A stretch of 64,000 bases of DNA from Elioraea thermophila (ex Habib et al. 2022) (GCF_003336755.1 NZ_QMDI01000005.1:248001-312000); one strand, 5' to 3'; numbered from the stretch's first letter, positions 35,759 through 44,574 are shown. Notes: generated by a model not told the origin, from the sequence alone. Numbers and translations: made by a program.

Positions 35759-37500
35759 ATGAGCACGGACATCCTGAGCGAACTCGAGAGCGAATTCGAG
35801 TTCGAGGGCGAACTGCAGCCGGAAGGCGCCGATCCCTTCCTTGGCGGTATCCGGGGCGCGATCGGCAACGCGCTCGGCGGCCTCTTCGGCGAGGGCGAAA
35901 CCGGCCGCGACCTCGAGTTCGAGCTGATGCCGGAGCTGGAGACGCCGGTCTCGGCCCAACTCGAGGCCCCGCCTGCCCCAGCCGGAGGCCGAGGCGCCGC
36001 CAACCCCGCGCGAGGTCGCGGCCTGGCTTCGCTCGCAGGCCACGAACGGCGCGCGCCGGGCGATGCTGGTCCGCCCCCTCACCGCAGCCGATGCGGGAGG
36101 TGGGGCGGCGCCCCCCGGCGCGGCGCAACGTCTCGCCGTCGAAGCCCTGCTCGCGCGCCTGCCCTCGTCACCCACTCGGCGGAGCGCCTCGCCGCCGCCG
36201 GGTCCGGCCCGGCCACCTCGCCCCGGCTTGCCGTGGTGCAAAGGCTGAAGGCGGAGAACACCGCCAGCATCGCCGAAGCCGAGCGTGTGCGGCAGTTCTT
36301 CCGGGGCGATCCTGAGCCGACGCCTGACCTTCGTCGCACCGATGCCGCTTTCCGCCGTCCGCATCGCGCTCGACTGCTACCGGTGGGTCTGGCAGGGTCT
36401 GGGGCGCGCCCGCTCGGTCCCGACCCCGCCCCCTTTTCCGTCCTGGAAAGCGGCATCGGCCCGGCCACCTACCGCCGCGGCGTGACCATGGCCCGCATCG
36501 GCCGGCTGCCGAACCCGTCTCCCCTGGCGAAGCTGCCGTATCGCCGTAGCACCGTATGGTCACACCCTGGACCGTGGGTGCGGTGCCGCACGAGGTCGGC
36601 CACACCCTGCAGGTCGATCTCCGCTTGTCGTTGGCGCTGCCGCGCGCGCTCCGGCGCCGCTTCGCGCGCGAAGGCCTGCCGCCGGCGGCAACGCGTATCC
36701 GGGTGCGCTGGACGAAGGAAATCTGAGCCGATCTCGTCTCCATCCCGCTGATCGGTCCCGCCCACATCGGCTCTTCGAAGGACGTGGTCGGGCGATCGCC
36801 GGAGGAGGCCACGTTCTTCGCCCCCACCGCGGTTCACCCGGTGCCGTGGCTGAGGGTGCTGATCAATCTGCACCTGCTCGGCCGGATCGGTTTCGCGGCC
36901 GAGGCCGCCGCCCATCGCCTCGCCCCGCTCGCCTTTCTCGGCGATGAGGTCGCGGACGATCTCGAGGATCTCCGCGCGCGCATCGGCCCCTCAGTTCCGG
37001 ACCAGGGGCAGACGGATGTCGACGATCTCGGCGAGGCCGCGGACCGTGCCGCGATCACGGCCGCGACGGCGACGCTGCGGGCGCTGCCTGGGGCCGCGGA
37101 CGGGTGGACCAAGGAGTTCGGCGGAGCGCTCCGGCTCGACGCCGTCTTCCACGAGGTGGAACGCGCCGCGCCGATGGTGGGCGAGGCGGCGGAGGAGGTG
37201 CGTCGGTTCTTCGCCGCCATCGGGGTGGCGGAAGCGGAGTTGACCAGCTGCGCGATCGACGCGGGCTCGCTGGGGACCCTGTCCGGACCTCCTCCGGGCC
37301 ACAGCCGAGGAGCCTCGGCTCTGGCCCGCCCTTGCCCGCACGGGCTCGGGCCAGCATCGCGACCGCATCGCGCACGGCGCCTGCGCCATCCTGTAGGGCC
37401 TGACCGTCCTCTCCGGCCGGCTCGACAGCGAGGCCGAAGAGACGGTTTTCCTCGACCGCTTCGGCCTGGCCGGCGAGGAGTGCTGCAACGACGGCCGGGT
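35759..37500 (+). pseudogene. Decayed gene for an acidic-leader HExxH protein
   Basis: An ATG at 35759 starts an acidic leader (LESEFEFEGELQ, then a glycine-rich GGIRGAIGNALGGLFGEG). The frame is then lost repeatedly: frame 2 to about 35970, frame 3 through REVAAWLRSQATNGARRAM, frame 2 (VQRLKAENTASIAEAERVRQFF), frame 3 (ALDCYRWVWQGLG), frame 2 (GPATYRRGVTMARIGRLP) and frame 1 from 36556 on. Frame 1 carries VPHEVGHTLQ, a zincin HExxH, then an in-frame TGA at 36724, after which VSIPLIGPAHIGSS goes on to about 37290. The frame then shifts again and meets a TAG at 37394. Joined up, it reads as one ancestral protein of 500 or more residues. Confidence 0.65.
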
Positions 37501-37713
37501 GTTGCCCGGTGCCGATGGAACGGCTCTGCCGGCTCGGTATCGCGCTTCCTCGTCCGCTCTGCGCCCAAGCCGGTCAGCGGCCGTCCCCGCCGCGCCTGAC
37601 GCGGCTGATCCTGCGGCCGACCATCTCGCACCGCACGACGGTCGCGGCGTCATGCGCCCCTGCGGCGGACGCCCCGTCCCCGAGCTCGGCTCGGTGCCGA
37701 CGCCTCGCGCCGG

Positions 37714-38247
37714 ATGGGCGAAGTGCCCGCCCCGGTCAGGGTCGCCGCCTCAGACGAGCAGGTCGCCTCCGAACGCCTGCCGTCGGTGGGCGATCTCTCC
37801 TGCTGCTGCCACGACCGGCTCGGCGTCTGGCGCGCCAGCCATGCCCTGCAGGAGCAGTTCGGCACCGACGACGCCTGGGACACGCTGGAAGAGGTGCTGT
37901 TGCGGGTGCGCGGCGAGCAGGTGAGTGCCAGCCTGCGCAGCCGGATGGCGGTGGCGGGGCGAGAGGTGCTGCACCGGCTCGCCCATCCGCACATCCTGAT
38001 CGCCGACCGGCCGGACTTCGAGACGCGCCTGCAGCGGATCGCCGAGTACGCCGAGGAGTGGCTCACCTCGGCGCGCTCGCTCGGCCTCGCCCAGGGCAGG
38101 CCGGCATCGGAGCGGGGGGCGCGCCCTCGCCGGCAACGCGGTGCCGTTCCGGCGTGCCGGCGCTTCGCCGTGAGGCGGCACCGCGCCCGGCCCGGGGCAT
38201 GGCGGGGCCGATGCCCCGAGTCACTGCAGGGCCGCCACCGATCCTGA
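37714..38247 (+). CDS. Unrecognised ORF in decayed region
   Basis: The first ~120 residues have a protein-like composition (DAWDTLEEVLLRVRGEQVSASLRSRM, then HPHILIADRPDFETRLQRI and EEWLTSARSLGLAQG), while the last ~50 are an Arg-rich low-complexity tail that looks like frame loss. No family is recognised. It may be a fragment of the same decayed locus, or a regulator remnant cut off from the HTH that follows. The 213 bases before it (37501-37713) hold nothing I can identify. Confidence 0.3.
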   Translation: MGEVPAPVRVAASDEQVASERLPSVGDLSCCCHDRLGVWRASHALQEQFGTDDAWDTLEEVLLRVRGEQVSASLRSRMAVAGREVLHRLAHPHILIADRPDFETRLQRIAEYAEEWLTSARSLGLAQGRPASERGARPRRQRGAVPACRRFAVRRHRARPGAWRGRCPESLQGRHRS

Positions 38248-38254
38248 TTGTCGC

Positions 38255-38488
38255 ATGGTACCATCTGCCCCGTCGGGCCGCGAGCGCGCCATCTGCGAAC
38301 TCGTGCCGACGCGGCTTTCCTGCAAGGAAATCGGCCGCGCGCTCGGCATCACCGAGAGCACGGTGAAGACCAACATGCGGCGCATTCTGCCGAAGACCGG
38401 AATGCGCAACCGCTACGCCCCGATCGCGGCGCTGTATGCCGCGGGCTATGCGCCCCCCGCGGACAAACCGGGATCCTCTCCGCGCTGA
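38255..38488 (+). CDS. Stand-alone LuxR-type helix-turn-helix protein
   Basis: This 77-residue protein is just a GerE/LuxR HTH: GRERAICELVPTRLSCKEIGRAL, then ITESTVKTNMRRILPKTGMRNR. The usual TVKxHxxRIxxKLG reads TVKTNMRRILPKTG. Full LuxR regulators carry a ~120-residue sensor or receiver domain upstream, which is missing. It may be a small DNA-binding protein in its own right or the surviving end of a broken regulator. The start has no good ribosome site. Confidence 0.55.
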   Translation: MVPSAPSGRERAICELVPTRLSCKEIGRALGITESTVKTNMRRILPKTGMRNRYAPIAALYAAGYAPPADKPGSSPR

Positions 38489-38548
38489 GGGCAACCGCCG
38501 CGAGAGGGGCCGGTCCCCCGGTATCGACCGGCCCCGACGTCGACCCCC

Positions 38549-39604
38549 TCAGGCACCGAGGGCGGGCGGCATCCGCTCCTCGCGCGGCGGCAGGAAGCGA
38601 TCCGTGTAGATCGTCTCCGGCGCCGGCGTCGAACCGAGGTTGTAGACCTCGACCACGACGTCGATCGACGCCTTCATTCGCGCCATGTCGACGGAAGAAA
38701 GCCCGTTCGCCTTCACGTGGTCGGTCAGCGTCAGTTCGCGGTGCGCGAGCATCAGCCGCTCGAGCTCGATCTCGGCGTTGATCAGGTTGTCGCGCGCGCG
38801 GAGCGCGGCGATGGAGGCGCGCGGGTCGGCGATCGCGTCGCGGATGCCGCGCGTCATCGCCCGGGCGAAGGCGCGCACGGTGTTCGGGTTACGCTGCGCA
38901 TACTCGGCGCGGCAGTAGATCGCGCTGCCGTAGTTCGGCACGCCCGCCTCGCGATAGCGCATGATGACGATGTCCTGTTCGGCGACACCGATGCCCTTCA
39001 GGCTCAGCACGCCGGAGGTGATGAAGCCGGTGATCGCGTCCACCTCACCGCGCGCCAGCATCGGCTCGCGCAGCTGCGGCGTCATCGTCACCCAGGTGAT
39101 CTTGCCGAGATCGATGCCGGCGAACTTGGCGAAGGCCGGGAACATCTGCCGTCCGCCATCCGTCACCGGCGCGCCGAGCCGGCGCCCCTCGAGATCCTTC
39201 GGCTTCGCGATGCCGGTGCGGCGCAGCGTCATCACCGCGAGCGGGGAGGCGTCGAACAGGACGAAGAAGGCGATCAACTCCTTGCCGCGGTTCGCGGGGT
39301 CGGCATTGAACTGGATCATCGCGTTGATGTCGCCGAAGCCGATGTCGTAGGCCCCGGAGGCGACGCGGCTCACCGTGTCGGCCGAGCCCGCGCCGCGGTC
39401 GATGGTCACGTTCAGCCCGGCCTCGCGGAAGTGGCCGCGCTGTTCGGCGAGCAGGAACACCGATTGCGGGCCCTGGAAGGCCCAATCGAGCGAGAAGCGA
39501 ACGTTCGCCACCTCCGGTGCGCTCGCCCGCGCGATGAACGGCGCGGCGAGGGGCGAGAGGGCGAGGCCGGCGGAGCCGGCGAGAGCCAAGCGTCGCGTGA
39601 TCAT
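38549..39604 (-). CDS. ABC transporter substrate-binding protein, NMT1/THI5-like
   Basis: This 351-residue periplasmic binding protein begins with ITRRLALAGSAGLALSPLAAPFIARA, a signal with twin arginines. FSLDWAFQGPQSVFLLAEQRGHFREAGLNV and GSADTVSRVASGAYDIGFGDINAM are hallmarks of the NMT1/SsuA fold, which binds pyrimidine precursors, sulfonates or nitrate-like ligands. DGGRQMFPAFAKFAGID is also typical. No permease or ATPase gene is next to it, so it is an orphan here. The decayed region ends about 60 bases beyond its stop. Confidence 0.85.
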   Translation of the reverse strand: MITRRLALAGSAGLALSPLAAPFIARASAPEVANVRFSLDWAFQGPQSVFLLAEQRGHFREAGLNVTIDRGAGSADTVSRVASGAYDIGFGDINAMIQFNADPANRGKELIAFFVLFDASPLAVMTLRRTGIAKPKDLEGRRLGAPVTDGGRQMFPAFAKFAGIDLGKITWVTMTPQLREPMLARGEVDAITGFITSGVLSLKGIGVAEQDIVIMRYREAGVPNYGSAIYCRAEYAQRNPNTVRAFARAMTRGIRDAIADPRASIAALRARDNLINAEIELERLMLAHRELTLTDHVKANGLSSVDMARMKASIDVVVEVYNLGSTPAPETIYTDRFLPPREERMPPALGA

Positions 39605-39725
39605 CCGTGAGGTCTCCCTGTTCTCGGGGCTGCGGCGGCGGCCGACGGCCGGACGACGGCCCAGAGAGAAGCAAACACCATGCTAAAGACGCCGGGGATC
39701 AACCGCGCGTGTGGCGCGGGCGCGA

Positions 39726-41119
39726 TCAGTAGGCCCAGCCGGAGGCCGGCAGGTCGGCCGCCCCACCTTCCGCCCCCGCCACCTCATCGACGCCCGCGAT
39801 CTTGCCGGGGTTGAGCAAGGAGAACGGGTCGGTCTCGCGGCGGAAAGCGATCTGCGCCTCGTCGATGCGCTTCATCCCGCCGTTCTGCAGGAAGTAGGTG
39901 TGGCCGTTGGCGACCTTGCAGCCGAGCCGCTCCAGTGCGGCGGTGAGGCGGGCGAGCTGCTCCCGCCCCTCGTAGAGCAGGACGGGAACGCCCTGCGCCG
40001 TGGGGCGGCCGGCGAAGCGCACGCACTCGAGATGCATCCAGAGCTCCTCACCGAGTTCGGCCTCGACGCGCGTGATGGTTTCCAGCGTCTCATGCGAGGG
40101 AAAGATGCAGATCAGGTAGGTGTGGCGGCGATCGGCCTTGATCGCCTGGAAGTGGGTGTGACCCCAGGCGTACTCGTAGAGGGGAACCTGGTCGGGCCCC
40201 TCGCCCTCTGCCGCTTCCAGCGTCACCGTGCCGCCCATTTCGGCGGCAAGGTCGCGCAGGGCGGCGAGCGAGGGTTCGGCGACCATGGCGAGCACGATGG
40301 CCGTTCCCTCCGGGCAGGCGGGGCGGAGGGGCCCGAAGAAGCGGGTGAGGGGGGCGGCGATCGGCGAGACGAGCTTCTTGACGATGCCATCGGCGGAGGC
40401 GAAGGCGAGGCCGAAGCGGGGGGCGTCGGCGAAGGTGGCGAAGGCGACCACGCACTCCACCCATGCTTCGGCGCGCGCGAGCGGCATCTCCACCTCGATG
40501 ATGATCCCGTTGCCGCCGTAGGCATGGTGCACGGTCTCGATGGCGGGGCCGGTGATCTCGCGCACGCGCGGCTCCTCCTCGGCGGTGAGGATGCGGATGG
40601 CGAGGATGTTGCCGGGATCGCGCAGGATGCCCCAGGTGACCGAGCCCACCTCCGCGTGGCCGCCGGCGATGAAGCCGCCCAAGGTGGCGGTACGCCGGGT
40701 CGAGGGATGGATGCGGAGTTCCGCCCGCGCCTCGGCTTGGGCGGGCGGTCGAGCCCGAGCAGCGTCTCGCCGGCGGCGGCGCGAAGGCGGGAGGGATCGA
40801 GCGCGCGGATGCCCTTGAGGTCGGAGAGGTCGAGCACAGCCCCACCCTTCAGCGGCACCGCTTGGCCGAAATTGCCCGTCCCGGCCCCGCGGCAGGTGAG
40901 CGGGACGCGGTGCCGCGCGGCGGCGCGGGCGACGTCGATCACCTCGGCCTCGCTGCGCGGCGCGACCACCGCCTCCGCCACCCGCCCGCGCAACGCCGCG
41001 CGCAGGATCGGGCTGAACCAATGGAAGTCCCGGCTCCTCTGCGCGCAAAGGGCAGGGTCGGTGCTGTGCGGGATGTCGCCGATGGCGGCGAGGAAGGACG
41101 AAAGGCCAGGCGTCGTCAT
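39726..41119 (-). pseudogene. FAD-binding oxidase (GlcD-type) with a frameshift
   Basis: The product matches FAD/FMN-containing 2-hydroxyacid dehydrogenases. The N-terminal frame (ATG 41119) runs MTTPGLSSFLAAIGDIP to GETLLGLDRP with the FAD motif TCRGAGTGNFGQAVPLKGG. The match then continues in another frame as AQAEARAELRIHPSTRRTATLGGFIAGG to the end NPGKIAG. The switch lies in a GC-rich run near 40740-40760 and needs a one-base change. No other damage is seen, so a recent mutation or a sequence error are both possible. Relatives in this family oxidise D-lactate, glycolate or 2-hydroxyglutarate. Confidence 0.8.
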
Positions 41120-41165
41120 GGCGTGCACGAGGCAAGAAATGCGCCGACCCGTGTTCGCCGCGCGC

Positions 41166-42044
41166 TCAGGCCTCGGGTGTCGCCGGCGCGCGGGGCTCCG
41201 CATCCAGGGCGTCGCGCAGGCGTCGTTCGTAGTGGCGGTAGTACTTGTCGGTGACGAGGTCGGTCTTCACCACCACGCAGACATCGGTGGTGTTGAACTG
41301 CTCGTCGATCACCGCCCCGTCGCCCACGAAGCCGCCGAGCCGCAGGTAGCCCTTGATCAGCGGAGGGAGGTCGTTGAGCACGGCGCGCACGTCGATCCCG
41401 CCCGGGTCCATCCGCCGCATCTCGACGAAGCGATGCGGCAGCGCCCGCGGGCGCAGCGCGGGCGGGGCGAGGTGGTTGTGCCAGAGCCAGGTCAGCGGCG
41501 CGGCGAGCGCATCGGGGTCGGTGCCGTGCAGGGAGGCGCAACCGAACATCAGGTCGATGCGGTGGCGGAACACATAGGCCGCAATCCCCTGCCACAGGAG
41601 CTGCAGGGTGGGGCGCGTGCGGTAGCCCGCATCGACGCAGGAGCGGCCCAATTCCAGGATCTCGCCCGGGAAGGCCTCGATGCAGGCGATGTCGTATTCG
41701 CCGGCCGAGTAGAAGCCGCCGGCCTTGGCGGCAGCCGGGCGGCGGATCAGGCGATAGGTGCCGACCACGCTCTCCGGCCCCTCGCCGAGCGAATGGTCGA
41801 TGACGAGAAGATGGTCGGCGACCGCGTCGAAGCGGTCCTCGTCCCGACGGGTGGCGGCCATCTCGGCGGTCGGCTTCGCTCCCATCTCCTCGTAGAAGAC
41901 GCGATAGCGCAGCGCCTGCGCCGCCTCGAGCTCCCAGGGCGCTTCGGCGAGGCGCACGCCGAGCGGGCCGGCCCGAAGTTCGCCGAAGCCTGCGCCCTCC
42001 GGCAGGGGGCTCTCGGCGGGAGGGCGGGGGGCGTGCTTGGTCAT
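41166..42044 (-). CDS. olsB: L-ornithine N-alpha-acyltransferase (OlsB-type GNAT)
   Basis: This 292-residue protein belongs to the hemolysin-like GNAT family that transfers a 3-hydroxyacyl group from ACP to ornithine, the first step of phosphate-free ornithine lipids. Key stretches are AQALRYRVFYEEMG, VGTYRLIRR, EILELGRSCVDAGYRTRPTL, LMFGCASLHGTDP and RLGGFVGDGAVIDEQFNTTDV. It overlaps fur by an ATGA and is translated from the same message. Confidence 0.85.
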   Translation of the reverse strand: MTKHAPRPPAESPLPEGAGFGELRAGPLGVRLAEAPWELEAAQALRYRVFYEEMGAKPTAEMAATRRDEDRFDAVADHLLVIDHSLGEGPESVVGTYRLIRRPAAAKAGGFYSAGEYDIACIEAFPGEILELGRSCVDAGYRTRPTLQLLWQGIAAYVFRHRIDLMFGCASLHGTDPDALAAPLTWLWHNHLAPPALRPRALPHRFVEMRRMDPGGIDVRAVLNDLPPLIKGYLRLGGFVGDGAVIDEQFNTTDVCVVVKTDLVTDKYYRHYERRLRDALDAEPRAPATPEA

Positions 42045-42571
42045 GCGCGGGCCGGCCCCGTCGGACCGTTGCGGTGCCGGGCGCGCGGTCGTGGCACAGG
42101 CCGGCTGCCCGCTTCGCCGGGGCGGCGCACGACGCCGGCGGGACGGGGGGCCGGAGCCTCGGGCGAAGCGGTACGACGGCCGAACAGCTCCAGCCGTTGG
42201 CTCACCAGCGTGTAGCCGAGGCGTTCCGCGATGGCCCGCGCCACCGCCTCGAACGCCTCGTCGGAGAACTCGATCACCTTGCCGGTGTCGACGTCGATCA
42301 GGTGGTGATGATGGCCGCGATCGGCGGGGTCGTAGCGGGCCCGGCCTTCGCCGAAGTCGCGTCGTTCCAGGATGCCCTTCTCCTCGAGCAGCCGCACGGT
42401 GCGATAGACCGTGGCGATGGAGACGTTGGGGTCGATCGCCGAGGCGCGGCGATAGAGTTCCTCGACATCCGGGTGGTCGGTCGCCTCGGAGAGCACGCGC
42501 GCGATCACGCGGCGTTGCCCGGTCATCTTCAGGCCGGCCTCGATGCACATCCGCTCGATGCGGCTCTCCAT
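42041..42571 (-). CDS. fur: Fur-family transcriptional regulator
   Basis: This 176-residue Fur-type repressor has the winged helix RIERMCIEAGLKMTGQRRVIARVL and ATVYRTVRLLEEKGILERRDF. The metal site contains HHHHLIDVDTGKVIEF. The CxxC zinc pairs of enterobacterial Fur are absent, as in alphaproteobacterial Fur/Mur, so it could sense iron or manganese. ATG 42571 has GGAAGG upstream; a GTG at 42589 would add six residues. olsB follows with a four-base overlap, which would place ornithine-lipid synthesis on a metal-responsive transcript. Confidence 0.88.
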   Translation of the reverse strand: MESRIERMCIEAGLKMTGQRRVIARVLSEATDHPDVEELYRRASAIDPNVSIATVYRTVRLLEEKGILERRDFGEGRARYDPADRGHHHHLIDVDTGKVIEFSDEAFEAVARAIAERLGYTLVSQRLELFGRRTASPEAPAPRPAGVVRRPGEAGSRPVPRPRARHRNGPTGPARA

Positions 42572-42629
42572 CCGCCCGTCCTTCCTCACGGCCGTCGGCG
42601 CGCGGCACCCAGCGGGCGCCGCTGATTTA

Positions 42630-42638
42630 CCTATAGCA
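42630..42638 (-). promoter_or_regulatory. Possible extended -10 of the fur promoter
   Basis: On the minus strand TGCTATAGG resembles an extended -10 (TGn-TATAAT), about 60 bases before the fur start. No matching -35 is needed for this class. The surrounding sequence 42572-42691 has no other recognisable element. Confidence 0.3.
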
Positions 42639-42691
42639 GAGGCGGGGGCGGCGGTCGCGCCCCCCGTCCCGGCCCAGCGACGGCAGGCGCC

Positions 42692-43120
42692 TCAGTCGCC
42701 GCTCTTGGCGGATTCGGCGGCGCGTGGCTTGGTGCCGAGCCCGATCTTCTTGGCGAGCTCGGAGCGACGCTGAGCGTAATTCGGCGCCACCATCGGGTAG
42801 TCGGGCGGAAGACCCCAGCGCTCCCGATACTGCTCGGGCGTCATGTTGTAGGCAGTCTTCAGATGCCTCTTCAGCATTTTCAGCTTCTTCCCGTCCTCGA
42901 GACAGATGATGTAGTCGGGGAAGACGGATTTCTTGATCGGAACCGCCGGCTGCGGCTTGTCGGGCGCGGGCGCGCCGCGGCCCACCGCAGACAGCGTCTT
43001 GTAGACTTCCTGGATCAGGCCAGGAAGTTCCGACAGCGGCACGCTGTTGTTGCTCACATGGGCGGAGACGATCTCCGCCGTGAGCTCAAGGATGTTGGCA
43101 TCAGCCTGCTGGTCCTGCAT
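42692..43120 (-). CDS. mucR: MucR/Ros-family transcriptional regulator
   Basis: This 142-residue protein has the prokaryotic zinc-finger-like MucR domain: ICLEDGKKLKMLKRHLKTAYNMTPEQYRERWGL and then YPMVAPNYAQRRSELAKKIGLG split across the C-terminus. The first zinc ligand and histidine (CLEDG, KRHLKTAY) are in place. N-terminal LTAEIVSAHVSNNSV is also conserved. MucR proteins act as global, H-NS-like regulators of exopolysaccharide, motility and cell cycle genes. It is divergent from the TusA-like gene. Confidence 0.93.
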   Translation of the reverse strand: MQDQQADANILELTAEIVSAHVSNNSVPLSELPGLIQEVYKTLSAVGRGAPAPDKPQPAVPIKKSVFPDYIICLEDGKKLKMLKRHLKTAYNMTPEQYRERWGLPPDYPMVAPNYAQRRSELAKKIGLGTKPRAAESAKSGD

Positions 43121-43233
43121 CGACCCTGTCTCGCCTTTCGGTAACGCTTGGCGCTCGATATAATGATTGGGCGTCCGTCGTGCAACGATCGCTCGGCGTG
43201 CGACGGCATCTCGGCATCAACGGCGAAGCGCGA
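43121..43233. promoter_or_regulatory. mucR / tusA-like divergent intergenic region
   Basis: The 113-base gap contains a perfect TATAAT at 43159-43164 in the plus direction, inside CTCGATATAATGATTGG. A convincing -35 at standard spacing is not seen. AT-rich steps of this kind are also preferred by MucR itself, so autoregulation is plausible. Confidence 0.35.
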
Positions 43234-43500
43234 ATGAGCGAGCAAAAAGAGGGCGAGCGCTACTTTCTCGACATCACGGGTGAAACTTGCCCGATGACAT
43301 TCGTGCGTACCCGCCTGATGCTGGATCGCATCCCCGCCGGCGCCCTCCTCACCGTCCGGCTCAAGGGCCGGGAGCCGCTCAACGGCGTGCCCCGCAGCGC
43401 CGCCGCGTTGGGACACGCCGTGCTCGCGCGCGAACCGGAAAGCCCGGACCACGCCATGCCGAGCGACGTCTGGCTCGTCACCTTGCGCAAGACGGGGTGA
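43234..43500 (+). CDS. TusA/SirA-like sulfurtransferase
   Basis: This 88-residue protein has the TusA core LDITGETCPMTFVRTRLMLDRIPAG with the active-site Cys in the CPM box, then LLTVRLKGREPLNGVPRSAAALGHAV. TusA proteins relay persulfide sulfur, for example for tRNA thiolation or molybdenum cofactor. ATG 43234 was chosen because it removes an unconserved leader. Its 3' end overlaps the convergent rimI by 23 bases. Confidence 0.82.
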   Translation: MSEQKEGERYFLDITGETCPMTFVRTRLMLDRIPAGALLTVRLKGREPLNGVPRSAAALGHAVLAREPESPDHAMPSDVWLVTLRKTG

Positions 43501-43933
43501 GCGGGCGCGCGAGCACCAGCGCATCGCGGCCGGGCCCGTAGTAGTCGCGACGACAGCCCACCGGCTGAAAGCCCGCCGCGCCATAGAGACCGCGCGCAGC
43601 GGCGTTGTCCGCCGCCACCTCGAGGAAGACCCGGCCGACACGCGCCCGCGCCAGCGCGGCAAGACAGTCCTCGACCAGGCGGCGCCCCACCCCCTGCCTG
43701 CGCCAGGCGGGGACGACGGCGAGGGTGAGGAACTCGGCCTCATCCGCCGCCTGTCGTGCCAGCACGAAGCCGAGCGGTTCGTCGCCCTCGGCCGCCAGCA
43801 GGCCCGCCGCACCCGGCAGGGCGAGCAGGCGCGCGAACGCCGCTTCGCCCCAGGCCTCCGCCGGCGGGAAGGACACCGCATGCAGGGCGGCGAGCAGAGG
43901 GGCGTCGGACGGGGTGAGGGGGCGGATCAGCAC
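43478..43933 (-). CDS. rimI: Ribosomal protein S18-alanine N-acetyltransferase (RimI-like)
   Basis: This 151-residue GNAT enzyme has LTLAVVPAWRRQGVGRRLVEDCL with the acetyl-CoA loop RRQGVGRRL, and LEVAADNAAARGLYGAAGFQPVGCRRDYY, the usual RimI C-terminus. It starts with GTG 43933, overlapping the tsaB stop by seven bases. The pairing with tsaB is widespread. Overlap with the convergent TusA-like gene is seen at its 3' end. Confidence 0.88.
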   Translation of the reverse strand: MLIRPLTPSDAPLLAALHAVSFPPAEAWGEAAFARLLALPGAAGLLAAEGDEPLGFVLARQAADEAEFLTLAVVPAWRRQGVGRRLVEDCLAALARARVGRVFLEVAADNAAARGLYGAAGFQPVGCRRDYYGPGRDALVLARPLTPSCAR

Positions 43934-44574
43934 ACGATCGCCGCACCGGCCGGGGGGCGCACGGCGGGCGGATCGACGTAGAGCGGGGCGAACGGCCGGG
44001 CTGCGATCGCGCCGGCGAGCCGGGCGGCGGCAACGGCCGCGACCATGGAGGCGCGCGGCCAGGACGCCGTCGCGGCTGGGTCGAGCAGAGCCGCCGCGTC
44101 GCCGACGAGCACGCTCCAAGGGCCGCCCGGCAGGGGCTCGCCCGGGCGCCAGACGTGAGGGGGCAGGATCTCCTCGGGAATGCCCGCTCGCACCAGGAAG
44201 CCGGCCAGGAAGGCATGGCCGCGCCGCGAGTCGATCGCCACCAAGATCCGCCCCTCCCCCGCCTCCGCCGCCAACACCTCGGCGGTGGAGACGGCGACCG
44301 CCGGCACGCCGAACCCGATCGCCAGCCCCTGCGCGAGGGCGAGGGCGGCGCGGATGCCGGTGAAGGAGCCGGGGCCGACCGTCGCCGCCACCGCCGCCGG
44401 CCGCCCGCCCGCCAGCACCGCGGCGGCAAGGCGGACGAGGGTGGCCGCCTGGTCGCGCTCGCCCGCCTCTTCCGCCACGCGCTCGCCGAAGGCCGCCGAG
44501 ACGCGGGCAAGCGAGGCATCGAGGGCGAGGATGGCGCGGGGATCGATCACCCCCGGCGAGGGAACGCCCGTCAC
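43927..44574 (-). CDS. tsaB: tRNA t6A37 biosynthesis protein TsaB
   Basis: This 215-residue ASKHA-fold protein is the partner of TsaD in threonylcarbamoyl-adenosine modification of tRNA. It has ILALDASLARVSAAF, TVGPGSFTGIRAALALAQGLAIG and VSTAEVLAAEAGEG, all typical. GTG 44574 overlaps the nitroreductase stop (GTGA). The first strand usually reads DTS; here it is LDASLA. Confidence 0.9.
   Translation of the reverse strand: MTGVPSPGVIDPRAILALDASLARVSAAFGERVAEEAGERDQAATLVRLAAAVLAGGRPAAVAATVGPGSFTGIRAALALAQGLAIGFGVPAVAVSTAEVLAAEAGEGRILVAIDSRRGHAFLAGFLVRAGIPEEILPPHVWRPGEPLPGGPWSVLVGDAAALLDPAATASWPRASMVAAVAAARLAGAIAARPFAPLYVDPPAVRPPAGAAIVC

Noticed and set aside
37509-38366. 285-codon frame across the decayed region
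   Set aside because: Arg/Ala/Pro-rich shadow frame; the frames holding protein-like sequence here are 37714-38247 and 38255-38488.
39711-42215. 834-codon plus-strand frame
   Set aside because: It lies across the FAD oxidase, olsB and part of fur, all with clear motifs on the minus strand.
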